Position numbers and translations under genes: made by a program
Part shown: in pieces, positions 1 to 11,997 of the stretch
Layout: each line of letters opens with the position of its first letter
Position numbering within the stretch: the first letter of the stretch is position 1
Source: Sphagnum compactum
Taxonomy: Eukaryota > Bryophyta > Sphagnopsida > Sphagnales
Direction: 5' to 3'
DNA: 64,000 nucleotides
NCBI GenBank assembly: GCA_965153455.1
Contig: OZ234493.1
Span: forward strand, 21,938,213 to 22,002,212
The notes under the pieces: generated by a model
The model's input: only the letters and a program-made list of their open reading frames with translations
The model's database searches: none
Told to the model about the DNA's origin: nothing

Positions 1-3000
1 TGCCTCCAGCCCGTCCATTACTGGCATGCACACATCCTGCACACCCACCACCAAGGCTATTCATCCGTAAACTTTGACAGGATGTTTCAACACACAACCT
101 AGACATTCTACCCACTAGTCAAGATGGAAGAGAACTGCAGGAGCAAAGAGACTTACCATCAAAATGAGATCATACGAATTCCGTTGAAGTGCCTGAATGG
201 CGTCTGCCCCATTGTTTGCAACCTCAAGCACATGCCCAAGCTTTGTTAGCATTGACTGAGCCACCATTACATTCACTTTGTTGTCCTCAGCCAGAAGGAT
301 TCTTGATGGTTTTGGCTGACTCCCAGAGCCTTGTGAGAAAAACCCCTCCCTCTCACCCTCTGACCCCTTTGTCATGTTTTTTTTCAACCCCCTTACTGGA
401 CCTGTCTGAGATGGAGACTTTGCTAGTGATGTTTGTCCTATTGGACGCTGGTTTTCACTGCTTCTAGTTCCCACAGGATCTGAGGATTGGCTACAGACGT
501 TATTTCCTGTGCTTGTGCTACTTGTCCTTGACTCAGGCTCTTCCTCTGGTCTATTAACAAACAGTTGAGGCTTTGTAAGACTTGACCGATCAGATTTAAT
601 TGCACCTGCTCTACGACCATCCATTCTAGCTCTGGGCAAAGGACCTAAACTTGGTTTTCCAACTGTAACAACACGTTCAGTATCAGATCTAATTGTCCGT
701 GGGGCATTTGATGAAGGCATGTAGCGACCATCTGTAGCAGGGGAGACAACTGTGGAAGTAGGTCTTCTACTTTCAGAGCGGGAGGATCGAGGTCGTGTTG
801 AAGTAGGGTAGCCACTTGCTGAGAAATCAGGGTAGCCACTTGTTTTTCTAAAGCTAGAATAGTCTTGGGTTTTTCTACCAGAACTCCGTTCTTGCTCATT
901 GGACATCATGCCATATACATTATCATTTGCTTTTCCAGAGCTGCTGCTTGGCTTCTGCTCTGCAACTTGAAGTGGCAATGTAAACGAAAATGTGGAGCCT
1001 TCATTCACTTTACTGCGGACAGTTATACTCCCTCCCATCAACTCAACCTACATCTCCACAAGATGACTCAGCACCGATCCATCCATCACACCATCACAGT
1101 GTCTTTCATTAAGAAACATTGCCAATTTGAATTCACAAAGACAATTCCTGAAACTACACATTTAGCTTGATCAAAAGACTGATCTGTGAGGTTGCAAAGA
1201 AAACTCCAAAACAAATCTTTGAAGCTAACACAACACCAAGTGCAGACATACCCATATGAGAGTCACCCACAAAGCGTCAGCTGGCTCAAAAGATGGCACA
1301 GTATATCTTCATTCGCAAAATGCACACATCTGGGATCCTGGTCATTTTTCAAAGATAGATTGTGGGAAGGAAATAGCACCGATATTTACCAAATTCTTGC
1401 AGATTGCTAAGCCCAGACCTGTTCCACCATACTGACGTGCATGTGTGGTGCTTGCCTGTGTGTATTTCTCAAACAACTTTGGAAGTGCTGCTTCTGCAAA
1501 AACACACCAAACATGTTGTCATCAAGATGACAGATGAACCCTTCGCCAATGGTATAACTAAACCTTCTTGTGAAATGCACACTCCATGATGGCACTAAGT
1601 AGGTCCATTCCAACAAATGAGATTCTGGGATAGTCCAACCCTAGAAAATGTTGATCTTTTGATGCATGCAGATCTGCTACCTCTAAGGTCCTCAACCCTC
1701 CTGCAACTTAAGGAAGCTAAGATGTGTGAATTGGCTGCTTGATCACCTTGGAGCAGTGGATACGTGTGCCATGATTTAGTGGCCAAGAGAAAAGGGTAAA
1801 ATTTTGTTTCAGTATTTTCTTCCTAAATGTTCCAGAGTGTCAGGGTTGATACCTGGAATACCAATCCCAGTGTCACACACTTCACATTGGAGCCAGATAG
1901 TTTCTCTGGTACTTTCAACAGTTTCCAAAGAAGTGGATGCTGAACTTGATTCTTCATGCCTGTCCTCCTTGCCTGTCTCAACAGACATTGCAGTTCGTTG
2001 GGGATCTGGTTCCCGTCTGTCATATGCTGGAGGATTGCAACTGAGTGGTTTCTTGAGATGTGAGCTCTCTTGCAAGGAAAGATTTTCTAAAGCCACCCAA
2101 ACATCTCCACAATCCTGTTCATTGCACTTTGCTTTCACCAGATTGGATGGAGGTGGCACTACCCGCACGATAATTTTTACACTCCCCTTATTTGTAAACT
2201 TGATAGCATTGCTGTTCAAGCACAACAAACATGAAAACAGGGCAATCCCACAGATTAACAATTGTCTCATACGAATTGAGAAATCTCCATCCTCAAATGA
2301 ACAGATGGACATGACTGCATGTACTGTTCAAGACACATGAGATATCGAACAATCCCAGGAATTCTCTAAAAGTAGCATTCAAAACTTGTGATGGGAACAA
2401 GGATGTGAGGTCTGTGTCCATGTCAAAGAAATCCATATTTTGGCTTTCCAAAAAAAAAACACTCCCAGCTTTCTGTCTATGTCAGTTATATATTTGTACC
2501 TGACTAAATTGGTGAAAACTTGTCGGATCCTTAGTACATCTCCTATAACCTGACAAGAAGTTTGCAATTTGTTAGTCTGGTATCAAGTACTATTTGCCAA
2601 TGCCATGTAGACACGACAGAAGAGAACTCAGGATAACCACTCATAGAAAATAAGAATCAAGAGAGACAGCATCCATTAATAGAGCAAAGGGATCAAGCCA
2701 TCCAACAAAAGCATGATTCTGTGAAACTGAGAATAGGACATGATGCCTTGAGGAAGAGAATGTTAAGGCTCCAACCTCAGGGGGCACATCATCATTAACA
2801 CTCTCTTGTAAATCAAGGCGTTTATTTTGTACTGATGCAGCTGCTGTTTGCAACACATGCTTCACCACCTCCCGGAACCGGAACTTCTTTGCTTCAAATT
2901 TCATTGCACCTTTCAAAAAAGAACCAACACAAGACTCAGAACAAGATCCTACATCACAGAGAGCTCAGCAAACAGGAAGCAGAGGGGTCATAGGCGAGAA

Positions 3001-4965
3001 TAGTGTCATAGAACTACAAAGAAAAGCAATTGATGTAGAGGGGATATAAGTATACCTGATTCGACTTTAGAAAGATCGAGAATGTCATTGATAAGCTGCA
3101 AAACAAGGTCACCAGAGGACAACATAACATCCACAAGCTGACGCTGCTCTGCATCAAGACATGTGGTGGCCAACACCTCTGCCACACTGACTACCCCTGA
3201 CAATGGCGACCGAATCTCATGTGACATTGTTGCTAACATCTGCTTTGCTCTCATTGTCTCCTCTGCATTTTCATACGCACACCCATTTTCATCTGAGAAC
3301 TAGCCTTCAAAGTGAATGCTGGTTCTATGTGGGACTTTGGCCTTCATGTCCCACAGTTCACATAACCATATGAAATGTTGATTTTGACAACCTTCTTCAT
3401 CAATTGAATACTTATCAACATCTTAAGCTGATCTCATCTGTAGTGTTGCTATCGAACTGAAATTCTCCACAAATGAGAAAGTGGTTTCATACAAAACACA
3501 ACAACGATGACACATGAAGATGCATATACCTGTGATATGAATGGTCCTATTCAGTTCAGTTTCCATAGCTTTTTGCACGGCCCCTTCTTCTCGTAAGCAC
3601 ATCAACTGTTCTCGCTTATCTACCTGATCACTGATATCCACAGATATGTAATTCAACCCAATGGGTTGCCCTGATTTATTCATCACTGGCTCAAGTGCAA
3701 TCAGGAATGTCTTCTCTCCAAACAGGTCAGTGTTGAAAGTGAATTCTCGTTTCTCTGGCCAACCCTTCCGCATCACCTCCTTTTTGAATTCCACAAACTC
3801 CATAATTCCTACCCCACTTAAAATCTCCATATCTGTCTTCCCAATCACTTCCTGTGTCAATCATAAAACAGGAGTCATAACACAACATGGAGCTAGACTT
3901 TCAGCTCACACTGCACAAGCTCTTTACCTTCAAGTTGGAAAACCATGGCACCCAGTCACTCCTCAAAGCAAATGTGTACGCATCATTTCATACCATGATA
4001 TTACAATGTTGCTGATTGATTCTGGTAGATATAGAGATTATGAGAAAAGGCAAACATACCTCTTCAGTCAGTGTTGGAAAGGCGTTGTAAATGAAGCGAT
4101 ACCGCAACTCTGCATCCTGCAAGGCAGCACATATTTGTTGAGGTAATTTCAGATGCTGATTTTGCTAGTTAACTGGAGTGTTGAAGAGAGAATCACAGAC
4201 AGATGGGGAGAGGGCAGTAGGAAGAGGGAAAAAAAAAAGAAGAAGAAGAAGAAGAAGGACCTGGTGGGCTATGATGATAGGTGCCTTTTTGAGACAAAAT
4301 CTCAAGAAATCATCAAAACGATTCGGCTGCAGCCCCAGCTCCTCCAAATGTTGCATTGGTGAGGCCGCAGATGTGAATTCCTGCAACCTTTTCTCCAAGA
4401 TCTCTTCTCTTCGAATGCTTTCAGCCAACAGCTTAGAAAACCCTCTTGCCCGGTCCCGCCAATATTCAACTGAATGATCCCCTTCCAACTCTGAAGTAGA
4501 GCATTCACTTGTTGGCAGTGAGCTCCAAGAACCAGGCCCATCATCACCAATAAACAGATCAGACCGAGGAAGAGATTCCTCACTCACATTCCATCCATCT
4601 TCCGGATTGTAAGATGACTCATAAAGTTGTTCGTCAAGGATCTGCACTTGTAGTCTTTGGGCCTCAAGCCTCTGCATGTTCAAGGTCTGAAGCTGCTCAT
4701 TTAGAAGGCTCACAGCATGTGCCTGCCTGTTTTCATAGAGCTGTGCCAAAGAAGACTTTTGTATTTCTCCTAATTCACTTTGCTCAATCAACTCATGCAA
4801 GTGATCAGAGTCTGCAAAAGCATACTCCTTGCCAAGTGCCAGATTGTCCTTCTCCACTTCTTCAGGTTCAAGATTACGCCGCAACCCCAGGTGCCTTTTG
4901 GCAACCAGAGATGCTGGCCACAATTCATAACCCTCCATCTCTGGAATGTCTGTATCATTGCCCAT
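1..4965 (-). CDS. PHK: PAS-domain hybrid histidine kinase, PHK type (3' end off window)
   Basis: Two-component sensor kinase with a fused receiver. Exons in transcript order: 4965-4261, 4116-4060, 3851-3530, 3262-3056, 2909-2776, 2549-2500, 2211-1853, 1493-1390, 1047-157, 36-1. All phases agree, giving 955 codons before the window edge. Residues 1-235 hold a Glu/Gln-rich probable coiled coil. A PAS domain spans about 236-345 and includes [11 protein letters not shown]. The dimerisation/H-box motif [15 protein letters not shown] puts the phospho-accepting His near residue 376. Then come the N box ([13 protein letters not shown]), G1 (DTGIGIP), F box ([12 protein letters not shown]) and G2 ([13 protein letters not shown]). 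A Ser/Arg/Pro-rich linker of about 220 residues leads to the receiver at about 895 ([10 protein letters not shown]), with the acceptor Asp at 944 in DVCMPVMDG. Known: PHK proteins are non-transmembrane PAS kinases studied in moss. Inferred: a soluble cytosolic or nuclear sensor. ATG 4965 is the first start of the long open exon. The receiver end and stop codon are missing. Confidence 0.9.
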
Positions 4966-5735
4966 CTAGATATCTGTGCTCTCAATCAATGTCCATCAAC
5001 TTGGGGAAACCTCTGACCTAGAGCCTTTGCTATCTAAATGTAACACCAGTCTGCCATCAAAGCTCCCATCAAGCTCCTTCACAAAACATTCATCTGTGCA
5101 TCAGCAGGTGTCATACTACCTATGTTTCCACAATCCTGAACAGCACCTTGCTGTACTGAGGAGTGCAGCATCTTTCAAGGTCACAAACCCAAATAGACAA
5201 TAACCCTTGCATCTTCGCAAATGTTTGAATTTTCCTTGCAGCCTCCTTTTAAGAAAACTCTTCTGCTTTGTTGCAACAAATGTACTCTTGAAAGATTTCT
5301 CTTAGCAATAGAAATCACAGGGGCTGAGGTCTGGTTGAAGACTTTGCCCTAATCAACGTCTAATAATTCTCCTTTCAGCTGAATAAGATGAATCTGTAGC
5401 TGGCACAAAGTAGAAAAATTCTGCCAGTGTAAGACACAGGAATGTAAGAAACTGGAATGCGGTGTTGTATGAATGACCAACAAAATGGCATCACCAAAGG
5501 AAGCACTTTTTGCTGCAGTTCAACAAATGGAAATAGTACTATCTGAATTTTTTTCCTCTAACAACCCCCTATTTCTTCCTGCCAGATGATCACTCCAAGA
5601 CACCACTCTACTACTCTGTGCCACTAGAATTTGCAAAAAGAAACCACCACCGACATGATTCCAGGTAACTAGAATTTGCGCAATTGACCCTTTAGCAATT
5701 AGCAAAAACCCCAAGATTGAGATCAGAGTATGGTG

Positions 5736-5740
<5 letters not shown>

Positions 5741-5802
<62 letters not shown>
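5741..5802. repeat. (CT)31 microsatellite
   Basis: An uninterrupted CT dinucleotide tract of 62 bp. It lies inside the inferred 5'-UTR intron of the histidine kinase and reads as GA on the transcribed strand. The Leu/Ser repeat reading frames across it are artefacts. Confidence 0.97.
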
Positions 5803-5804
<2 letters not shown>

Positions 5805-6669
5805 TTACCTTATATTCAAATCAAAGCTCCAGATTTTCACATCCTCCAAAGCTTACTCTTAACCTGCCAATCATCAAAAATCTGTCAACAAACATTTCAA
5901 AACAAACCTGACCCAACTTTTCTTTTAAATAAAAATTTAACTTAAGAAAAAAAACAAGAACAAACAAGCAAACACTGATGATGGTCTATGATGCAAAGCA
6001 AGGAGTTTTCTGGCAAAACTCCTAAGACCCAAAATACCACTTCTTTGGATCTGAGTGGATTCGCAGGTCAGCTTCTGGTTACCTAAGATGTTCGGAAGAT
6101 CGGGAGGGAAAAAACCCCAAAGGAAAAAGAAGGACCCAAAACTCAAAAAAAAAATAGAAAAAGAGCTTGGATGTTCAATCAAGCTCACTTCCTCAGCTAA
6201 GCCCTAAACGGAGCGTCCTCTGTTTTTTTCTTTTTCTTGAAAACCAAAAACCACAACAAGAACAAGAACAACATGATATGCTAATCCAATCCAAATATAT
6301 CATCTTCTTCACACACACATAAGAACAAATCTGTATCAGATCTATGTCTTGGGTGGTGCTGGAAGAGCAGGAGCCAAGAGAAGAGAAGAGAAGAGAAGAT
6401 ATTCTCTCGCTTGTGGCAAAAACCAAATAGGTAACTAGAGAACCCAAACTTGAACAGTTTAAAAGAGTTTCTGTACAAAGGAAGAAGCTTAATTCCCAAA
6501 ACACTCACTCCATTTTCCCAGCACAACAACACAGAAAGAAAAACAAAACCACAAGCAGGTTTTATTACCTGATGAAGCTGCTGTCGACATGAAGGAAGAT
6601 CTGTTCTCTACGTACTGTAAAATAACTGCAATCTTTGGTGGCAACAAACAAAAGGAGATGGGAGGGGGA

Positions 6670-6672
<3 letters not shown>

Positions 6673-6702
<30 letters not shown>
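6673..6702. repeat. (GA)15 microsatellite
   Basis: A GA tract close to the inferred transcription start of the minus-strand kinase, reading as CT on the sense strand. Such CT tracts are common in plant core promoters and 5' leaders. Confidence 0.95.
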
Positions 6703-6707
<5 letters not shown>

Positions 6708-8475
6708 TACTACGGTTTGCAAAAGAGGGGAGGAGGAAGGACTTGCACGGAAGAAGTAGGGAGCAGATTCGTCCTCTCCCGTCAACGACGGGCAACGTCC
6801 AAACGTAAGCACCCGCTGTTTGGGGAAAAATAAGGGGGTTGTTTGGTGGGGAGTTTGGTCAGGGTTTTTTTTATTATTAATTTTGTTTTTCGTCTCCATA
6901 TTGCGAAATTCCCCCTTCCCCCCAAAACAAAAACACTTTTTTCGCAGTGTTTTCTTTCTGGCAATTTTGTATTATTGTCAAAATGGCGATCATCCACAGG
7001 AAGATTTAGCCAAATTCGGCTAAAAGCTAAATATTAAAGTAAATTTTTTAAAACATATTTTTATATTTCTGGCTAGCTTCTTGAACGCCGTAAATGAAAT
7101 TTGGCAATTTTTTCTTAAATTTTGGTCGAATTTTGGCTATTGCAATTTTCAAGAAGCACATGATTTTAGCAGTTTCCATTTTTTTTTAATATAGCAATTT
7201 CGCTATATATATATATAACCAGCCCAAAAAAAGGGCTTGTGATATAACTGAACTGGCGATCATCCATAATAGAGTTTAGTCAAATTTGGCTATAAACAGG
7301 ATTTTGCAATTAAAAAAGTTTAAGATTCCTTCACAATTTTTTGGCTACAAGCTAGAACCCGATAGAGAAATCTGGCGACATTTCAAAAAATTTGTAAAAA
7401 TGTGGCGACTAGAAACCCAGAAAATAAAAATAAATAAATATATATATGGGTTTAGCCATATTGAAATTTCTTTTAACCAAATCGATAAGTTTAGCCAGAA
7501 CAAAAGGCTGGATTTGGCAACAACTCGCCATAGATACCTATGTAGGCCCACATGAGTTCCATTTGTTCTTTTTTTTTAAATTTTTTTTGGGGGGCTTTTT
7601 TTAATGGGATTTTGGGTCATCTAGAATCTGATGAGTCTTTGGCAAAAATATTATTATTTTCAGGAAATTCCAAACAACAAAATTGTGGGAAGGAAAAATA
7701 TTAAAAATTCAAGAGATTTTCTTTTAAACGAGAATTTCAAAATTAATTAATTAATTAATTAATTGACAGAAGAAATGTGTCAAAGTTGCCAAAGTAAAAC
7801 AGAAATTGGAAATTTGGTAAAAATTTCCCAAAAAACATAGCAATTTTTTTACAATTACATTAGAAAAACACATATTTTTCACCTTTTTTCTTTTAAAAAT
7901 TTACAAAAAAAATTCCAATGAAAATCATTGCTGAGTCTACTTTAAATATATTTACATTTATGACTTTTTGTTACATTTATGTCTTCATCTATTACATTTT
8001 AAGGTTTTTTTGTGGTGAATTTTCGCTATTTCTGAATTTTTAGATAATATTTTTGAAAATAAATGGTTTTATAATTGTAAATATTGTGTTTTTTAACCAA
8101 AATTTTGCATGAGATCAAACATTGGAAAAATAAATTAAAAATTAAAATTGCAAATGGATGACCATTGACATCATCATGGTACATCCATTCTTTTCTATTA
8201 TTTTGGTTCAAGTTTTTTTTTAATAAAAATTTTGGGATCTTTTTGCTCACACCTCCAAAAAGAAAAAAAGAAAAAAGAAAAAAGGAAAATAAAATCTTCA
8301 TTTTGTGTTTTTTGAAATACATTTCAATTTTTTTTTGTAAATGGAGAAAATTATATATTTTCCTCTTTTTTTTTCAATTTTGAAATTTGGACAAATCCTT
8401 CCCTTGCCAATCTCATACTTTTGTCATCTAGTGGTCAAATAACTCTATTTTGCAATTTATTATTCTCCCCACCCA

Positions 8476-8501
8476 CCCCCCCCCTCCCCCCCCCCCCCCC
8501 C
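8476..8501. repeat. Poly-C tract
   Basis: A nearly pure run of cytosines, interrupted once by T, flanked by further C clusters. It stands out against the surrounding A/T-rich DNA. The complementary strand is a potential G-quadruplex former. Confidence 0.9.
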
Positions 8502-9608
8502 AAAACCCCCCAACAAGGCCTAAATTTCCCCATTGCATGTGAAATATGGTCATAGGGCTATTGCCCAAACAAAACAAGTAAATAATTTTTTAATATAAAA
8601 TAAAATAAAATATTAATAATAATAATACCTCATTTTTAATATAAAATAACATAAAATAAAATAAAATAAAAAGTAATACTTATCAAATGTTTTGAGGGGT
8701 GCCTTTTCCTTCCTTTGGCTTTTGGGCATTGTTGTTGTTTCTTCGGGCTTTCGACCTCGTGGGTCCTCTCTTTGTGTTCCTCCCCTTTCGCTTCGGAATT
8801 GGTGCTTTTTTCTAAAATAAAGTGAAGTTCCGAAACAAAAAAAAATTCAGGCGGTGTGGGACTAACTAGTACTACAACTTTCATGTACAAAAAGTTTTTT
8901 TTATTTATTTTTTATAAATTCCTTATCCATTTTGCAAGAAAAAAGACCCCACATACGTACACTCTTTTCCATGGTTTCGATATTCGGATATCTCTTTTTT
9001 TCTCCCTCGGGGGCACGCACAACAACAAACAACCCCCACCCCAAAAAAAAAAAAAGTCTCCAGTTTTTTTTTTTTTAATTAGGTTTTTCTAGGCCACCAA
9101 AAAAATAAAAATTAGAAGCAAATCCTAAACCCTAAACAACAATAGCTTAGGAAAAAATAAATTAAATTGATCCCCTTTTTTAGTATCTTGGTTTTGGACA
9201 TAACCCAAATTCTTAAGTCATGAAAATGGCCCTCCCCAAAAAAAAAAATTAAATTAATTAATTAGGAGTGTGTATTTAGTCCTAAGTTGTACCCTTTTTG
9301 AGGAAAAAGTCCCCCCCAAAAAAAATAATAAAGGGAAAAAGTTTTTCACTTTTTAACACCTGGAAACCCCTTTTTGTCTCATCCTATTTGGGTGTGTCAG
9401 GAGACCCACATCCAACGGTTCCCATTGAGCCACTTGTTCAGAAGTTGCTTGCCATGTGGCGTTTTTTGGGGTTCATGGGCTTAAAAAGGCCGGTTGGCCA
9501 TCCTTGTGTACTGGAGTGAGTGTGTGAAAAGGTACCCAACAACCGACCCTGCCAACTTAAGTTTGGACACTTGGCAACCCACAATCTCATGGTCCTCTTC
9601 ATGCCCAC

Positions 9609-9724
9609 TTTTTTTTTTTTTTTTTTTTTTTTTTGGGGGTGAGTTTTTGTTTTACCCATTTTGGTTTTGGTCAGCCAAGGTACTTTCCTTTGCAATTTCT
9701 CCACCCCCCCCCCCCCCCCCCCCC
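9609..9724. repeat. Paired T26 and C21 homopolymer tracts
   Basis: A 26-base T run is followed 70 bp later by a 21-base C run (9704-9724). Runs of this length are prone to assembly error, so local lengths may be approximate. Confidence 0.9.
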
Positions 9725-11997
9725 TTAGATGGCATTTGAGGAATAGGTATGCCTATAGTTAAGGTAATCAAGGGGGGGGCAACCAAATGAGTGACCAAGT
9801 AAACTAGTCATCAAAAGTTAAACTAGTCATGTGCATGTTAAGTTAAAAGAAAATGCCCAATGTAAAGATATTGTCAAAAAAAAACAAAAAAAAATCTTTA
9901 TCCAAGAAAAATTTAGGGTTTAGATTCTTCAATAGTGGATTTTAGAGTTGGGAAAACCAAAGAAGATGACCAATTATTGAAATTGGAAAGAGAACTTGCA
10001 AATTACAAGCATTGGTTATTGGAAAATTTTGGGAGAGGAGAAGAAGTTTTCTAATAATTGGTGATCTTTGTAGCTCTATGAGATTTCAATTTCACTTGAC
10101 ACATGGAGATGAAATTTTTTTTTATCATTTTGTCACACTAATTATCCTACAAAAATGTTCAACCCTTGTGAAGTTCAAAGGATCATGCCATTGTGAAAAG
10201 GTTTCATGGCCTCATCACCCCAAATGTCCATGTGATGTCATACTTATTGACATTGTAAGAGGAGGACATCTAAGTTTCTCAAAATGTCGAGTATGCTTGT
10301 GTGTTCCTTACACAATTTCTTTTGTTTCATTCTTAGTTGTGTAAATTATAAAACATTTGCACAACACAAAGTACTTTTGGGAAGCATTTCATAAATGTTG
10401 CCCTACTTTCATATCGATTTCCATCTTTGCAATGTTGAATTTTTAAATTTTCTTCACAACAAATTTTTAATTTGATTATAGTTGTCGAAATTGGAGAATA
10501 TTTTGCACACACAATGTGCCTTTGGGAACCATTTGACAAATATTATTCTAGTTTCATTCTAATTTCTTTTTTTTTGATCACGCGAGTGATGTTGAAAAGT
10601 CCTTTCTAACAAGCACAAAAAACAAGAACAATTAAAGATTGTTTGTTAATGTCAAATGGGTAACTAAATAATGTCAATTTTCTTTTCAAATGCATGATTT
10701 ATGTTCATGACTTTTGTACATGTATTTCAAATTTCATTTTTTAATAATTGCAATGTTTTACATTATGGGTGGTATGAGTAGGAATTCTTCTCACTTCTAC
10801 AACAACGACGGTTCCAAAAGAGGTCAAAATATTATAACAAGTCACAAGAAAGGCGGAAGCTTTCAGGTTGCAAAGAAATTCTTTTTAAATCTCTTCTCAA
10901 CTTATACCCAACAATTTAGGGTTCCCAGGGGATAGGGATTCTACATCATGAGAATATTATAATAATAACAATCTTAAAAAAAGGTCTTTAAAGATTTTAC
11001 TATAGAAATGTGTGTTTCGTTATTAATACCCATGTGTCAAAGGTAAACCAAACCAATTCATTCAACTTTGCGATCAACATGTGACCTATAAATCAAACCT
11101 CCAAAAAATTAAATTGATTTCATGAAAAACAAAAAAATGATAGAATTGTACACAACAAACATTATAGAAAAAACGGAAAGTAATTGCTCCATGTGCAAGC
11201 TTGTAAATTATGCATGCCACCTTAATTTCCATTGAAATCAAGTTTTGATAATCATTTCTCATCTTATTTAGCTGTTAAAGCTCATATATAATCAACTAGG
11301 TGAAACAAGAATGTCCCTTTTGACATCTTGAAGTGTTTGATCGATCGTTCAGTGTTGTATTCAATTTGCAAAAACTTGGAGAAGCAAGCTTTGAATTTCT
11401 TGCTTTTACTAACCCATCTACATGCATTTACTAACTTGGTAGCCACCTATTATCCACCTACTGCATTTATCCTTTACAGGATGAACCAGAGGTAAACCCT
11501 AATTTGCGTCATTTTTCATTCACACGAGCATGTGGTAGAGCACACCAATTTGCATCACTTGGACTGGAATAATCATTCAAAGCACAGCCTAATTTTTTAG
11601 CATGACAAGCAGATGAGAAATGCATATCCAATTCAGAAAATTGCATATCCTGGATTCAATCAACGAAATTTTGAGTTATGGAAAGATGACGGCAAAGAGA
11701 TTGAAATAGTAACGTGAAGGTACAGGATTACCACTCTTTTCTTGGCATCACAAAAGTCGGCTCCTATTTACATTGCACCCGGGTTTTCCAATTTACAAGT
11801 CATGACTCCAACTCCATTGAATTGCCGTCTTCAGAACTATCAATGGCCACCAAGAATTTGACAGTGCATGGATACAAAGCAGCAGCTACTTTTACATACA
11901 ACAAACTTGTGATTCATCCACAAGCCAGAAAAAAATTCTCTAACTAACTAGCACTCAAAATGGCCTTTCGGTGCTTTCTTTTCTTTCCGGAAATTGC

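Larger units (their letters stand above)
4966..6800 (-). promoter_or_regulatory. Leader, probable 5'-UTR intron and promoter of the PHK-type kinase
   Basis: No coding exon is visible upstream of the kinase ATG. A good donor (CATCAG|gtaata) ends a short stretch at 6569, and a good acceptor (gcacag|at) lies at 4974, ten bases before the ATG. I infer a non-coding first exon of roughly 6569-6700 and a 5'-UTR intron of about 1.6 kb holding the (CT)31 tract. The purine-rich (GA)15 block at 6673-6702 sits where a core promoter or transcription start is expected. Transcript data would be needed to fix the start. Confidence 0.5.
6801..11950. other. AT-rich intergenic spacer, no gene recognised
   Basis: About 5 kb of very AT-rich DNA dominated by poly-A/poly-T runs, an AATT tetranucleotide tract (7740-7764), and C-runs at 8476-8501 and 9704-9724. 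Open frames here are short and of simple composition. One stretch near 9965-10040 reads like a short helical peptide (LLKLERELANYKHWLLENFG) but stops immediately and has no supporting context. Confidence 0.7.

Noticed and set aside
4165-4260. Extension of the first kinase exon into a Leu/Phe-rich tail
   Set aside because: It is intron read-through past the donor at 4260; joining to 4116 gives the conserved [14 protein letters not shown] sequence.
5717-5945. Leu/Ser-repeat proteins
   Set aside because: Pure artefact of the (CT)31 microsatellite.
10012-10344. 110-codon plus-strand frame with several Cys and His
   Set aside because: No recognisable zinc-finger spacing, no context, and set in AT-rich spacer with stops in flanking frames.
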